A DNA stretch of 64,000 nt from VXOZ01 sp965220045 (GTDB lineage: Bacteria; Chloroflexota; UBA11872; VXOZ01): the NCBI GenBank assembly GCA_965220045.1, contig OZ244803.1, positions 434,001 to 498,000 of the forward strand, read 5' to 3'. The notes under the pieces were generated by a model that was not told where the DNA came from, did not search any database, and saw only the letters and a program-made list of their open reading frames with translations. A program made the position numbers and the translations under genes. The stretch's first letter is position 1, and each line of letters begins with the position of its first letter. This document shows, in pieces, positions 1 through 8,289 of the stretch.

Positions 1-37
1 AGTGTATAATTGAAGGTAGTACTTGCAATTATACACT
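1..37. promoter_or_regulatory. Inverted repeat at start of ATPase gene
   Basis: Perfect 12-bp arms AGTGTATAATTG (1-12) and CAATTATACACT (26-37) enclose a 13-nt spacer. Each arm holds a TATAAT-like core. The spacer holds GAAGG-like Shine-Dalgarno bases and an in-frame TTG at 23. It could be an operator or an mRNA hairpin for the following gene; this role is inferred from position. The window begins inside this region, so more repeat copies may lie upstream. Confidence 0.6.
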
Positions 38-58
38 ATTTCAGGGTATACTCTGCCC

Positions 59-1231
59 ATGGTCAGGCGTGAAATAACTCCTCGTCTCACTCGCTTGTTC
101 AAGCAATACCCTTTTGTGACGGTGACCGGACCGCGTCAGTCGGGCAAGACGACGCTGTGTCGCAGGGTGTTTCCAGACCTGGCATACGTGAATCTCGAAG
201 CGCCCGACCAACGCGAGTTTGCAGAGTCCGATCCGAGAGCATTCCTCGCGCGGCTGGACGGCGGCGCCATTCTCGATGAAATTCAGCGCGTGCCAAGTCT
301 CCTGTCGTACCTACAAGTGATCGCCGATGAGAACAGGCGTAACAGCCTCTTCGTGCTCACCGGCAGCGAGCAGTTTCGGCTGTCGAATGCCATCAGTCAA
401 TCGCTGGCAGGTAGGACGGCATTGCTGCGACTATTGCCGTTCACTATGGCAGAGCGTCAGGAGACAGGGGCAAGCGTCGCAGTGGATGAGGTTCTCTATT
501 CGGGGTTCTATCCGCGCATTCATGACCAGAATCTGGACCCCCATCAGGCCCTTGGCGACTATTTCGAGACCTATGTTGGGCGTGACGTGCGGCAAATAGG
601 TGAGATTCGCAACCTATCGAGTTTTCAACGATTTGTGCGCCTGTGTGCCGGACGTGTGGGACAACTGGTCAATCTCTCGTCACTGGGAGCTGACGCGGGG
701 GTCTCGCATACGACCGCACGAGAGTGGCTCACAGTGTTGGAGGCCAGCTACGTTGTGTTCCAATTGCAGCCGTATCACTCCAACGTACAGAAGCGACTGA
801 TCAAGTCACCGAAGCTCTATTTCTACGACGTGGGGTTGGCAAGCTATCTCATTGGCATTGAAAACTCAAAGCAGATTGCTACGCACCCCTTACGCGGACC
901 TCTCTTTGAGAATGCGGTCGTCATGGAAGCCCTCAAGCACCGCTTCAATCGCGGCCGGCAGTCCAATCTGTCGTTCTTTCGCAAAGTCCAGGGCCTGGAA
1001 TGCGACCTTTTCTACGAGACCGGACAGGGCATTGGCGCCATTGAGGTAAAGTCCGGCGCTACCCTCGCTGCGGACTATTTCGACGCGCTCAATCGCGTTG
1101 CGAAGCGTCTGCCGGAGATCACTCGAAAGCTGGTTGTTTACGGCGGCTCGGACCGTCAATCACGCGCCAAGGGTGAAGCTGTTCCCTTGAGTGATCTTGG
1201 CGGGGTTCTTCAGGACTTCGACGTGGAATGA
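59..1231 (+). CDS. AAA family ATPase with DUF4143 C-terminal domain
   Basis: The 390-residue protein has a P-loop GPRQSGKT at residues 24-31, a Walker B ILDEIQ at 71-76 and a sensor-like TGSEQF at 101-106. This is the AAA_14 plus DUF4143 architecture. The C-terminal part ends with a PD-(D/E)xK-like pattern (ECDLF followed by IEVKSG), as is usual in the family. The biochemical role of this family is not settled; members are abundant, often horizontally mobile, and sometimes discussed as defence or toxin-like ATPases. The ATG at 59 gives the canonical family N-terminus. A TTG at 23 with GAAGG six bases upstream is an alternative that would start inside the inverted repeat. No partner gene is adjacent on the same strand. 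Confidence 0.85.
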   Translation: MVRREITPRLTRLFKQYPFVTVTGPRQSGKTTLCRRVFPDLAYVNLEAPDQREFAESDPRAFLARLDGGAILDEIQRVPSLLSYLQVIADENRRNSLFVLTGSEQFRLSNAISQSLAGRTALLRLLPFTMAERQETGASVAVDEVLYSGFYPRIHDQNLDPHQALGDYFETYVGRDVRQIGEIRNLSSFQRFVRLCAGRVGQLVNLSSLGADAGVSHTTAREWLTVLEASYVVFQLQPYHSNVQKRLIKSPKLYFYDVGLASYLIGIENSKQIATHPLRGPLFENAVVMEALKHRFNRGRQSNLSFFRKVQGLECDLFYETGQGIGAIEVKSGATLAADYFDALNRVAKRLPEITRKLVVYGGSDRQSRAKGEAVPLSDLGGVLQDFDVE

Positions 1232-1394
1232 GCCATAGTCGATTCCATCGAGAAGCTAAGGATGGACGTCATCTGCGTCACATGGCTCTGTTGTTGATTG
1301 ATGCCTTTGGCACAAGGCACGTTGTGCGTAAATCCGGCGCAGAATCGACGAGCGCTGTGCAACGGCGCGACGAAAGCCTAATCTTCGAACTCAC

Positions 1395-2243
1395 TCAAGT
1401 GACGCTATCGATGTCTAGCTCGAGGGCATCAATGAGCCGCGTGGCGCCGATGCGGGCGGCGAGCGACGCGAGTGCCGGGTTTTCGACAGTTGTCAGTTCC
1501 TCCAGGTTCGCGTCGTCGGCGATGCTTACGTATTCCACGTTGAGAAGAGGTTCCTGCGCGAGCACCGCATGCATGGCGGCGCGCAGGGTGTCGGCATTGC
1601 GCTCGCCGGCGGCGTAGCCCTGCCGCGCTGCTTGGAGCGCTTGGTAAAGGGCATTCGCCGCTTCGCGTTCAGCCGGTTTCAGGTGCACGTTGCGACTGGA
1701 GAGGGCGAGGCCATCCGGTTCGCGCACCGTCTCTACCGGTACGATGGCGGTGGGGACATTGAGGTCGCGCACCATGCGGCGGATGACGCGGAGTTGCTGG
1801 GCGTCCTTGCGGCCCAAATAGACCCGGTGGGGCTGAATAATGTTAAGGAGCTTGCAAACGATCGTGGTAACGCCGCGAAAGTGACCCGGGCGCGCCGCTC
1901 CTTCCAAGCGGTCGGTAAGCTCCGCGACGTCCACGTACGTGCTGAAATCCGCTGTGTACATGGTTTCAGCTTCAGGGACAAAGACGGCATCCACGCCGGC
2001 TGCTTCGAACAGCGCAAGGTCACGCGGCAGGTCGCGGGGATAGGTGTCGAAGTCCTCGTTTTGGCCGAATTGCAGTGAATTGACGAATACTGTGGCCCAG
2101 CAGTGAGCGTTCTGGGCCCGGGCGGCGCGCACCAGCGCCATATGGCCCGCGTGCAGATAGCCCATGGTGGGCACAAGCCCGAGGCTGCCCTGGGCTTTTT
2201 GGCGTGCGGCGCGAACTGCTGGGATTGTGTGTAGGACCTGCAT
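1395..2243 (-). CDS. panC: Pantoate--beta-alanine ligase
   Basis: PanC condenses pantoate with beta-alanine using ATP, the last step of pantothenate synthesis in the cytosol. The 282-residue protein is of normal family length. It has the nucleotide-binding PTMGYLHAGH (residues 25-34), NSLQFGQNEDFDTYPR in the pantoate-binding region, GHFRGVTT, GRKDAQQ (144-150, where many homologs read GEKDYQQ) and REPDGLALSSRN (174-184, KMSKS-like). The start gives the typical N-terminus, but no strong ribosome binding site is visible. It lies downstream of panB on the same strand, separated by 617 bp that hold a tandem-repeat array, so cotranscription with panB is possible but not assured. Confidence 0.95.
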   Translation of the reverse strand: MQVLHTIPAVRAARQKAQGSLGLVPTMGYLHAGHMALVRAARAQNAHCWATVFVNSLQFGQNEDFDTYPRDLPRDLALFEAAGVDAVFVPEAETMYTADFSTYVDVAELTDRLEGAARPGHFRGVTTIVCKLLNIIQPHRVYLGRKDAQQLRVIRRMVRDLNVPTAIVPVETVREPDGLALSSRNVHLKPAEREAANALYQALQAARQGYAAGERNADTLRAAMHAVLAQEPLLNVEYVSIADDANLEELTTVENPALASLAARIGATRLIDALELDIDSVT

Positions 2244-2320
2244 GTAGGTTCACTTGGTCGTGCTGCGGAGTGGTATCTGACTCGTATTCTAACCCACTGA
2301 CAGACACCGGTTCCGCCCGC

Positions 2321-2717
2321 CCTTCGACAGGCTCAGGGCGAACGGGGGAGATGCATGTGGCGCGCTGGGGCTTGTTCACCCTTCGACGGGCTCAGGGCGA
2401 ACGGGGGTGATGCATGTGGCGCGCACGGGCTTGTTGACCCTTCGACAGGCTCAGGGCGAACGGGGAAAAGTATGTGGTGCGCTGGGGCTGGTTGGCCCTT
2501 CGACGGGCTCAGGGCGAACGGGGGAAATACATGTAGCGCGCTGGGGCGTGTTGGCCCTTCGACGGGCTCAGGGCGAACGGGGGAGATGCATGTAGCGCGC
2601 TGAGGCGTGTTGGCCCTTCGACAGGCTCAGGGCGAACGGGGGAAATGCATGTGGCGCGCTGGGGCTGGTTGGCCCTTCGACGGGCTCAGGGCGAACGGGG
2701 GTAGTACATGGTTGCGC
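2321..2717. repeat. 59-bp tandem repeat array, seven copies
   Basis: The core CCTTCGAC(A/G)GGCTCAGG continues into GCGAACGGGG and recurs at 2321, 2380, 2439, 2497, 2556, 2615 and 2674, a period of 59 (once 58). The rest of each unit is also conserved (for example GCATGTGGCGCGCTGGGG), so this is a tandem repeat and not spacer-type CRISPR. The same core occurs singly or in other arrays elsewhere in the window. The array fills most of the 617-bp gap between panB and panC. The rest of the gap shows no gene. Confidence 0.95.
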
Positions 2718-2860
2718 CCGCGACTGTTGGCCTATCGGCACGCTTGGCGAATTCAGAAGCGCTTCTCAGACCGAGCCCGGCCCGTTTACGACTCAGCAGG
2801 TCAAGGAGAGAGGAATCAGGGTAAAGTGCGGACTGGTCTCCCGAGAACAGCGCGGCCCGG

Positions 2861-3733
2861 CTAGCTCTGGTCGGCTGCGGAAACTGCTGATTCTTTACGC
2901 AGGGCGCGTGCGACTTCGTTGGGGAGCATGAAGCTGTGTTCACGGGTAGGAAAGGCCCCGTTTTCGACGTCCTGCACGTAGGCGTTCACCGCGGCGCGCA
3001 TCGCGTCTCCCAATTTCGCATATGCCTTGGCATGCCGTGGGTGCACGGCGTGGGGATTCAGCCCGAGGAGGTCGTGCAAGACCTGTATTTGACCGTCGCA
3101 ATGGACGCCCGCGCCGATGCCGATGGTGGGAATGGAGAGCGACTCGGTGATCTTCTGTGCCAGAGTGGCCGGAATGCTTTCCAGTACCAGCGCAAACGCG
3201 CCCGCGCGCTCGAGAGCCAGCGCATCGCTTTGGAGTTCTTCGGCTTCAGCCAGCGTGCGGCCCTTTGCCCGGTAGCCGCCGAGCTGATGGACTGACTGTG
3301 GGGTAAGTCCAATATGCCCCATCACCGGAATGCCGGCATCCACCAGATGCGCCGTAACCGTTACGGTTTGCTTGCCGCCTTCCAGCTTTACCCCCTGCGC
3401 GCCGCCCTCCTTGATCAATTGCCCGGCGTTGAGCAGGGCGCGTTCGTTTGAAACCTGGTACGAGAGAAACGGCATGTCGGCAATCACCAAAGCCCGGCGC
3501 GTACCGCGTACCACGGCCTGCGTGTGACGCAAGATATCGTTTACGGTAACCGGTAAGGTATTTTCATGACCGAGGACCGTGTTGCCCAGGCTGTCGCCGA
3601 CCAGGATGGCGGGCACACCGGCGGCCTCCACAAAATGCGCCAGCGGCGCATCGTACGCCGTCAGCATGACGATCTTGCGGCCCTCCGCCTTCATCTGCTT
3701 GAGGTCGGCGATGGTAACGCGCCCGGTGCTCAT
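2861..3733 (-). CDS. panB: 3-methyl-2-oxobutanoate hydroxymethyltransferase
   Basis: PanB transfers a hydroxymethyl group from methylene-tetrahydrofolate to 2-oxoisovalerate, giving ketopantoate, the first committed pantothenate step. The 290-residue protein has the metal-binding VGDS (residues 45-48), IADMPF (85-90), KLEGG (116-120) and the catalytic-glutamate region LVLES (182-186), with GIGAGVHCDGQ (205-215) of the fold typical for the family. Its ATG overlaps the stop of the upstream Rossmann/DUF2520 gene by 4 bp, and GAGGGA lies just before the start, so the two are translationally coupled. This coupling is the main argument that the upstream gene acts on ketopantoate. Confidence 0.96.
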   Translation of the reverse strand: MSTGRVTIADLKQMKAEGRKIVMLTAYDAPLAHFVEAAGVPAILVGDSLGNTVLGHENTLPVTVNDILRHTQAVVRGTRRALVIADMPFLSYQVSNERALLNAGQLIKEGGAQGVKLEGGKQTVTVTAHLVDAGIPVMGHIGLTPQSVHQLGGYRAKGRTLAEAEELQSDALALERAGAFALVLESIPATLAQKITESLSIPTIGIGAGVHCDGQIQVLHDLLGLNPHAVHPRHAKAYAKLGDAMRAAVNAYVQDVENGAFPTREHSFMLPNEVARALRKESAVSAADQS

Positions 3734-4641
3734 GGTGTCCCTCGGTTCTTCAGCGTCGCGCTTAGAAGTGACCCCAACTCTCGTTCGAGAGCGGCCTTGT
3801 CGGCGGCGTAATCACTGCCGCAAGCGCCACCTTGGCCGTCAATAGCTGCAAGATTATTGTATATCATCGCGAGCGCCATTGCAGCGTACGGAAACGCCTG
3901 TTGGGGGGCGGCCTCGCGAATTGCCGTGAGGTTGCGCCGAACCGTTGCCCAGTCGCCGCGCGCTATGGGACCGGTGAGGGCATCCACGGGACCAAGTCGA
4001 CGGAGGTTGTGAGTGGTGCCTTGCAGCAAGGGAACCAAGGCTTCCAGCCCTTCCTGTTCCGACTTCCCGAGCGCCTGCCAGAGTTCGATGCCGGCATGGG
4101 CGAGGGCGACGGTGTAGTTGGAGACGAGCACCGCCGCAGCGTGATATGCCGGCCGTGCTGCCGCCGGCACGGAGCCCCAGGTGCACTCCAAGGCGCAGGC
4201 AATGCCTGCAAGTTCGCTGAGTAGAGGCTCTTGCGCTTCAATGCCAACAAACGAGCCAGGCAGATTTTCGAATGCCGCTTGCGCGTCCGGTAGAGTCTGC
4301 AACGGGTGAAAGGCGCCGGGCAAGGCGCCGTGGCGCTCAACCGCCGCGAGGGCGGCTGCGGGCAGCGCGCCGCTGCAGTGGACGACGCCTTGACCGCGCT
4401 GCCACAAATTGGCGCCGGCGATTGCCGAAATTGCGGCATCGGGAGTGGTGATGAAGACAAGATCGCAGGTGTCCGCGACGCGTTGCGCGCCAGTAGCTTC
4501 ACAATCCGGCAGAATCGCGGCGAGCGATTCTGCTTGGGCGGGGGTTCTTCCTGCAATGGCGCGGACGACGTACCCACGTTCCGCCAGGAGACGCGCCAGC
4601 CCTGACCCTACGCGCCCGGGCCCGATCACCCCAATGTTCAT
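3730..4641 (-). CDS. Rossmann-like/DUF2520 protein, candidate PanG-type ketopantoate reductase
   Basis: The 303-residue protein starts MNIGVIGPGRVGSGLA, a GxGxxG NAD(P)-binding loop at residues 7-12, followed by a Rossmann domain and a helical DUF2520 C-terminus. No classical PanE is in the window. A family with this architecture (PanG) has been reported to reduce ketopantoate to pantoate in some bacteria. Direct overlap with panB, and panC nearby, supports that role here. It remains inference, because related proteins can be annotated only as putative oxidoreductases. The ATG at 4641 is preferred because GGGAAG lies a few bases upstream and the Rossmann fold begins immediately. An in-frame start 36 bp further upstream adds an unconserved tail. 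Confidence 0.82.
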   Translation of the reverse strand: MNIGVIGPGRVGSGLARLLAERGYVVRAIAGRTPAQAESLAAILPDCEATGAQRVADTCDLVFITTPDAAISAIAGANLWQRGQGVVHCSGALPAAALAAVERHGALPGAFHPLQTLPDAQAAFENLPGSFVGIEAQEPLLSELAGIACALECTWGSVPAAARPAYHAAAVLVSNYTVALAHAGIELWQALGKSEQEGLEALVPLLQGTTHNLRRLGPVDALTGPIARGDWATVRRNLTAIREAAPQQAFPYAAMALAMIYNNLAAIDGQGGACGSDYAADKAALERELGSLLSATLKNRGTP

Positions 4642-4739
4642 GGCTTTCTTCCCTGGCAGGGGATAGCTCTTCCGCAAGGAATCAGACTACGCCAGACCTC
4701 TGGTTTTGCATTCAGGGGATCCATCGCAGCGCATGGCGC

Positions 4740-5270
4740 CTAGCGAATCATCGCATCGATGCGGTCGCCGACCACTTCCAACGTTTGAATCGGGAAGGTG
4801 CCCGTCTCGATGATGTTTTTCAGATCGGCAAGGAGGATCTTTATTTCAGCAATCTGTTCCTGCTGGCCGGCAGAGCCCAGATTCGCCGCGGCAGCCAGCG
4901 AACGATCGACTTCAGCTAACTCGCGGATCGCGAGTCCACCCTCCTGCTCGCGCAGGTGAGCGCGCGCACGGCTCACGCGGACGGATGCCCGCAACAGGTG
5001 GTTCTGGAACTGCAACACGGTCACGATCTGGTTTGCCGTTTCCGCTTGTTGCTCAAGAGCCGCTACGCGGGTATCCATCACGTCCGTAATCTGTGCCGCA
5101 GCCTGCGCCTGTTCCGCGGCGGTCTGAATGGTGGGGCGATCGCGCCAGAGGAAGATGCCGAGGGCGAGCGCCGCCACGCCGACCGCTATGCCGATCAAGG
5201 CGAGCACGAGGTTGACTACCCGAATCCAGCTGCCGAGCCGGGTAGCCAAAGTGGGTTTTGCGTTAGCCAT
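4740..5270 (-). CDS. Single-pass membrane protein of unknown function
   Basis: A 176-residue protein not assigned to a family. A hydrophobic segment spans about residues 18-42. It is followed by an alanine- and glutamine-rich, heptad-like helical region (about 48-135) that could form a coiled coil, and a short amphipathic tail. The Shine-Dalgarno sequence GAGGAGCAGG lies about 8 bases upstream of the ATG, which supports a real start. The topology suggests a membrane anchor with a long soluble helical domain. It shares strand with the pantothenate genes but is separated from them by about 100 bp, and nothing links it to them functionally. Confidence 0.65.
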   Translation of the reverse strand: MANAKPTLATRLGSWIRVVNLVLALIGIAVGVAALALGIFLWRDRPTIQTAAEQAQAAAQITDVMDTRVAALEQQAETANQIVTVLQFQNHLLRASVRVSRARAHLREQEGGLAIRELAEVDRSLAAAANLGSAGQQEQIAEIKILLADLKNIIETGTFPIQTLEVVGDRIDAMIR

Positions 5271-5582
5271 GCTGCGGTCCTGCTCCTCTTAAGGGATCGT
5301 GAATGGTGGGGAATCTCGCTCTTTCAGCATACCAAAGTGCGGACTGCGGGCGTTAGGGGAAATCACCAGGGAAGCCGGGAGCCGCTGAGTAAACAGCAGT
5401 GACCCGGGCGCAGGCCGTCGTCTTGCGGATTGGCCGCGGGAGCGGACGCGCGATCGGACGGACAGGACGTGTACGCAAGAGAGAAAGAAGAGTTGCGTGC
5501 GCCGGAGACGCGGGCCGCGCACTCCCGCGCTTGGAAGACGTTGCGCCCTTCCGGCGCGTAGAGGAAGCCGGCGCATTCGAGT
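5271..5582. other. Intergenic region without recognised feature
   Basis: This 312-bp stretch separates the coiled-coil membrane protein gene from the GNAT gene. Short open frames occur on both strands but lack family-like sequence, and their composition matches GC-rich noncoding DNA. No clear promoter, terminator or family repeat was seen. Confidence 0.5.
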
Positions 5583-6095
5583 TTACTCGTCCTGCGGCTC
5601 CAGTGGCATAGCGTAGAATATCTGCCGCGCAACTTCCTCGAAACCAAGGTCGGGATAGAGGTGGCGGCCGATGGGATTCTGATCCAGGGTCTCGATGCGG
5701 GCGAGAATCAGGTTCTGGTCGCGAAAGTACTGGATGCAATGCTCCAGCAGCATGCGGCCGATGCCCTTGCCGCGAAACTTCTCGTCCACCGCCATATCAG
5801 GAATCTGGCCGACACTGTTCCGGCGATTGATGCGGGTCGTGGCATAGCCAATCACCTCACCCTCGTGTTCGACCACGAAGCACTCTTCCGGATGATCGGT
5901 GAGATCCATGGCCACCATGGGCCATTTGCGCTCGCCCCAGGGAACGGGCAAGAGATCGGGCCAAGCGTCTTCGATGTTATTCTCGATGCTCACGCCGGAA
6001 AATGCGGTGATGGTGAGTTCTTTAACGCGCGCCTCGTCGCTCGGAATGTATTGGCGTATGTTCAATTCCTTGAGGAAGTCTTCGTCAACCGGCAT
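5583..6095 (-). CDS. GNAT family N-acetyltransferase
   Basis: The 170-residue protein has a GNAT fold. Beta strands ECFVVEHEGEVIGYA lead to the acetyl-CoA loop RGKGIG at residues 108-113, with MLLEHCIQYF as the following helix and a C-terminal YPDLGFEEVARQIFY of motif B type. The length is normal for a single-domain GNAT. The substrate cannot be told from sequence. AGGACG upstream of the ATG gives a modest ribosome binding site. The gene stands alone between an unremarkable gap and the 233-bp repeat region, so the context gives no pathway hint. Confidence 0.85.
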   Translation of the reverse strand: MPVDEDFLKELNIRQYIPSDEARVKELTITAFSGVSIENNIEDAWPDLLPVPWGERKWPMVAMDLTDHPEECFVVEHEGEVIGYATTRINRRNSVGQIPDMAVDEKFRGKGIGRMLLEHCIQYFRDQNLILARIETLDQNPIGRHLYPDLGFEEVARQIFYAMPLEPQDE

Positions 6096-6262
6096 TGGTC
6101 ACCGTCCTGGATTAATTGGTCTGCAACGGAGTCTCAATCTTCATTGCCCGGTGCAGTGGGCCGAGGGGTCTTTCAAATTTAACCTAGTCTCGTCGGATAC
6201 ACCGGCTTCCATCATAGCTGGAGGCCAGGCGCTGGTGAAATACCACGCGTACCAGCCGCCAA

Positions 6263-6908
6263 GCGGGGGACAAGCCCCCGCGCTACCGAAGAGGGGGTCA
6301 ACACCCACGTCCGCAGTGCCACTTTCCGCCATAGCCATGAGAACAGATCGCCAACATCCGTCATTCCAGTGAAAACGGGAATCCATCTTCTCCGTGCGCC
6401 CAAAATAAAGCGCCATTCCCATGTTGGGCGCTTCACCATGCTCTCAGTGCGGGGCAAATCCCTGGGTTGGCAAAACACAATGCGCCAATCGCCGAGCGGG
6501 GGACAAGCCCCCGCGCTACGGAAGAGGGAGTCGACACCCACGTCCGCAGTGCCACATTTCGCCATAGCCATGGAAACCGATCGCCAACATCCGTCATTCC
6601 CGTGAAAACGGTAATCCATCTTCTCCGTGCGCCCAAAATAAAGCGCCATTCCCATGCCGGGCGCTTCACCATGCTCTCAGTGCGGGGTAAGCCCCTGCGT
6701 TGGCAAAACACCGCGCGCCAATCGCTGAGCGGGGGACAAGCCCCCGCGCTACTGAAGAGGGGGTCAACACCCACGTCCGCAGTGCCACATTTCGCCATAG
6801 CCATGAAAACAGATCGCCAACATCCGTCATTCCCGTGAAAACGGGAATCCATCTTCTCCGTGCGCCCAGAATAAAGTGCCATTCCCATGCCGGGTGCTTC
6901 ACCATGCT
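6263..6908. repeat. 233-bp tandem repeat, about 2.8 copies, in a gene-free gap
   Basis: GCGGGGGACAAGCCCCCGC recurs at 6263, 6496 and 6729, exactly 233 bp apart, and the intervening bases are highly similar. Each unit contains two palindromic elements: the GGGGGACAAGCCCCC stem and a second one resembling GTCATTCCCG...CGGGAATCC followed by CATCTTCTCC. The third copy decays near 6908. Open frames inside it are by-products of the repetition. The gap from 6096 to 6990 otherwise holds no gene. Confidence 0.93.
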
Positions 6909-6990
6909 ACGGCAGCGCACAGGGACAATCACGCTGCCCACATCTCACAACCGGAGAAAGGCGCAGTCCGGCCACACAACGAGCCGCCCC

Positions 6991-7737
6991 CTAGCCAACT
7001 CCCCTGCCGCCGTCGATAACGAGCGTCTGGCCGGTAACCCAGTCAGCGGTGCAAATGAGGTAGTGCGTCGCGCCCGCGATGTCCTCCGGCGTGCCGAGGC
7101 GTTGCGTAATGGTGGACTGGCGAATCTCCTCATTGCGGTCGGGATAGTCTTCCGTCCAGCGCGTGTAGATCAGTCCGGGCGCAACGCTATTCACCAGGAT
7201 TTCCGGACCCAGGGCGTTGGCCATGGACTTCGTGAGGGCGATCATGGCGGCTTTGGAAGCGGCATAGGGTACGGAGCTGCCGCCGCCGGTGATGCCTGCC
7301 ACGGAGGAAACGTTGACAATGCGGCCGCTGCCTTGGGCCTTCATGATGGGCGTGACGGCGCGTATGCCGTAGAAGGCTCCCATGACGTTGACGGCGAAGA
7401 TGCGGTTCCACAGCTCGTCGGTTAGTTTGTCGAGTTCGGTATGGGCGATGAACTGCGTATAGCCCGCGTTATTTACAAGCGCGTCGACGCTGCCGAAAGA
7501 CTCGCGGGCGAAGTTCACCATCTCGATAACCTTGCCTTCGTCGGCCACGTCAGCCTTGAAGGTCACCCCCCGGCCGCCGGCTGCCGTGGCGTCGCGCGCG
7601 GTCTGCTCGGCTTCCTTTTCAGACTTGGAATAGTTGACGACGACGTTTGCTCCCTCGCGGGCTAGCGATATGCAGACCGCGCGGCCAATGCCGGTGGCAC
7701 CGCCGGTTACAATAGCTGTCTTTCCCTCCAACTGCAT
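6991..7737 (-). CDS. SDR family NAD(P)-dependent oxidoreductase
   Basis: A 248-residue classical short-chain dehydrogenase, closest in pattern to FabG or glucose-dehydrogenase-like members. It has cofactor motif TGGATGIG at residues 11-18, NNAG at 89-92, and a catalytic serine near 144-145 with Tyr158 and Lys162 (YAASK). The C-terminus GQTLVIDGG is typical. The substrate is not predictable. The ATG at 7737 has a strong AAGGAGG eight bases upstream; a longer frame upstream would overlap the neighbouring gene and adds no conserved sequence. It lies 13 bp after the stop of the small DUF1648-like membrane protein, so the two probably form one transcript. Confidence 0.93.
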   Translation of the reverse strand: MQLEGKTAIVTGGATGIGRAVCISLAREGANVVVNYSKSEKEAEQTARDATAAGGRGVTFKADVADEGKVIEMVNFARESFGSVDALVNNAGYTQFIAHTELDKLTDELWNRIFAVNVMGAFYGIRAVTPIMKAQGSGRIVNVSSVAGITGGGSSVPYAASKAAMIALTKSMANALGPEILVNSVAPGLIYTRWTEDYPDRNEEIRQSTITQRLGTPEDIAGATHYLICTADWVTGQTLVIDGGRGVG

Positions 7738-7750
7738 TAACGAGTCCTCC

Positions 7751-8128
7751 TTAGCGAACGATGAACCACAAACCTGCCAACAGAAGCAGGCCCACCCAAC
7801 AGGATGCCAGCATGAGCATGCGCGCGGCAAAGGCGCTTCTCTTGATGAAAAAAGCGCACACCGCGCTATTTGCAAGTATCAGCAAGGCCACGCCGAGTGG
7901 AAGGCGGTAGAGATAGACCTTATTGGCCACGAGATCGGCTTGGCCCTGGGGATTGAAGAGAATGGGCAGTCGCTCCGGAAGCTGAGGGTAGACACTCTGG
8001 ATGGCCCCAAGCAGCGCTAGGTCTGCCAGCACGGCCAGGATCAGGAAGAGATAGAATACCTTGTCCGTCCAGAAGCGATAGCGGGGCGCAAACTCAGTTG
8101 CCACGTTTGTGCTTGCTCGCTCTGCCAT
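7751..8128 (-). CDS. Small membrane protein with DUF1648-like motif
   Basis: A 125-residue protein with three hydrophobic segments at about 24-43, 74-95 and 102-124. Between the first two lies PERLPILFNPQGQADL (51-66), which resembles the conserved LPDRVPxHFNxxGxxD loop of DUF1648 proteins. That domain occurs in small membrane proteins and in SdpI-type immunity proteins; no immunity role can be argued here. GAGGAAG lies upstream of the ATG. It is followed 13 bp later by the SDR gene on the same strand. Assignment to DUF1648 rests on this one motif plus the topology. Confidence 0.72.
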   Translation of the reverse strand: MAERASTNVATEFAPRYRFWTDKVFYLFLILAVLADLALLGAIQSVYPQLPERLPILFNPQGQADLVANKVYLYRLPLGVALLILANSAVCAFFIKRSAFAARMLMLASCWVGLLLLAGLWFIVR

Positions 8129-8289
8129 CCTGCTTCCTCGGCGGTGCTATGCGCATCATGCAGGCCGCTGCGTCTCAATGGACTACGCGATTGACCGCTC
8201 CGATACCTGCGCAGCCCAGAGAACTCCCACTTGACAAGGCGAGACGCGACTGCCATGTGCGCGCGGCAAAGCGCGCAGCATCCAGCACC

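Noticed and set aside
1228..1617. Plus-strand open frame of 129 codons near panC
   Set aside because: It runs antisense across the conserved C-terminal part of panC and has no ribosome binding site or family-like sequence.
2321..2717. CRISPR-like array of repeats and regular spacers
   Set aside because: The parts between cores are conserved between units, the core is not CRISPR-like in length or symmetry, and no cas genes are present. It is a tandem repeat.
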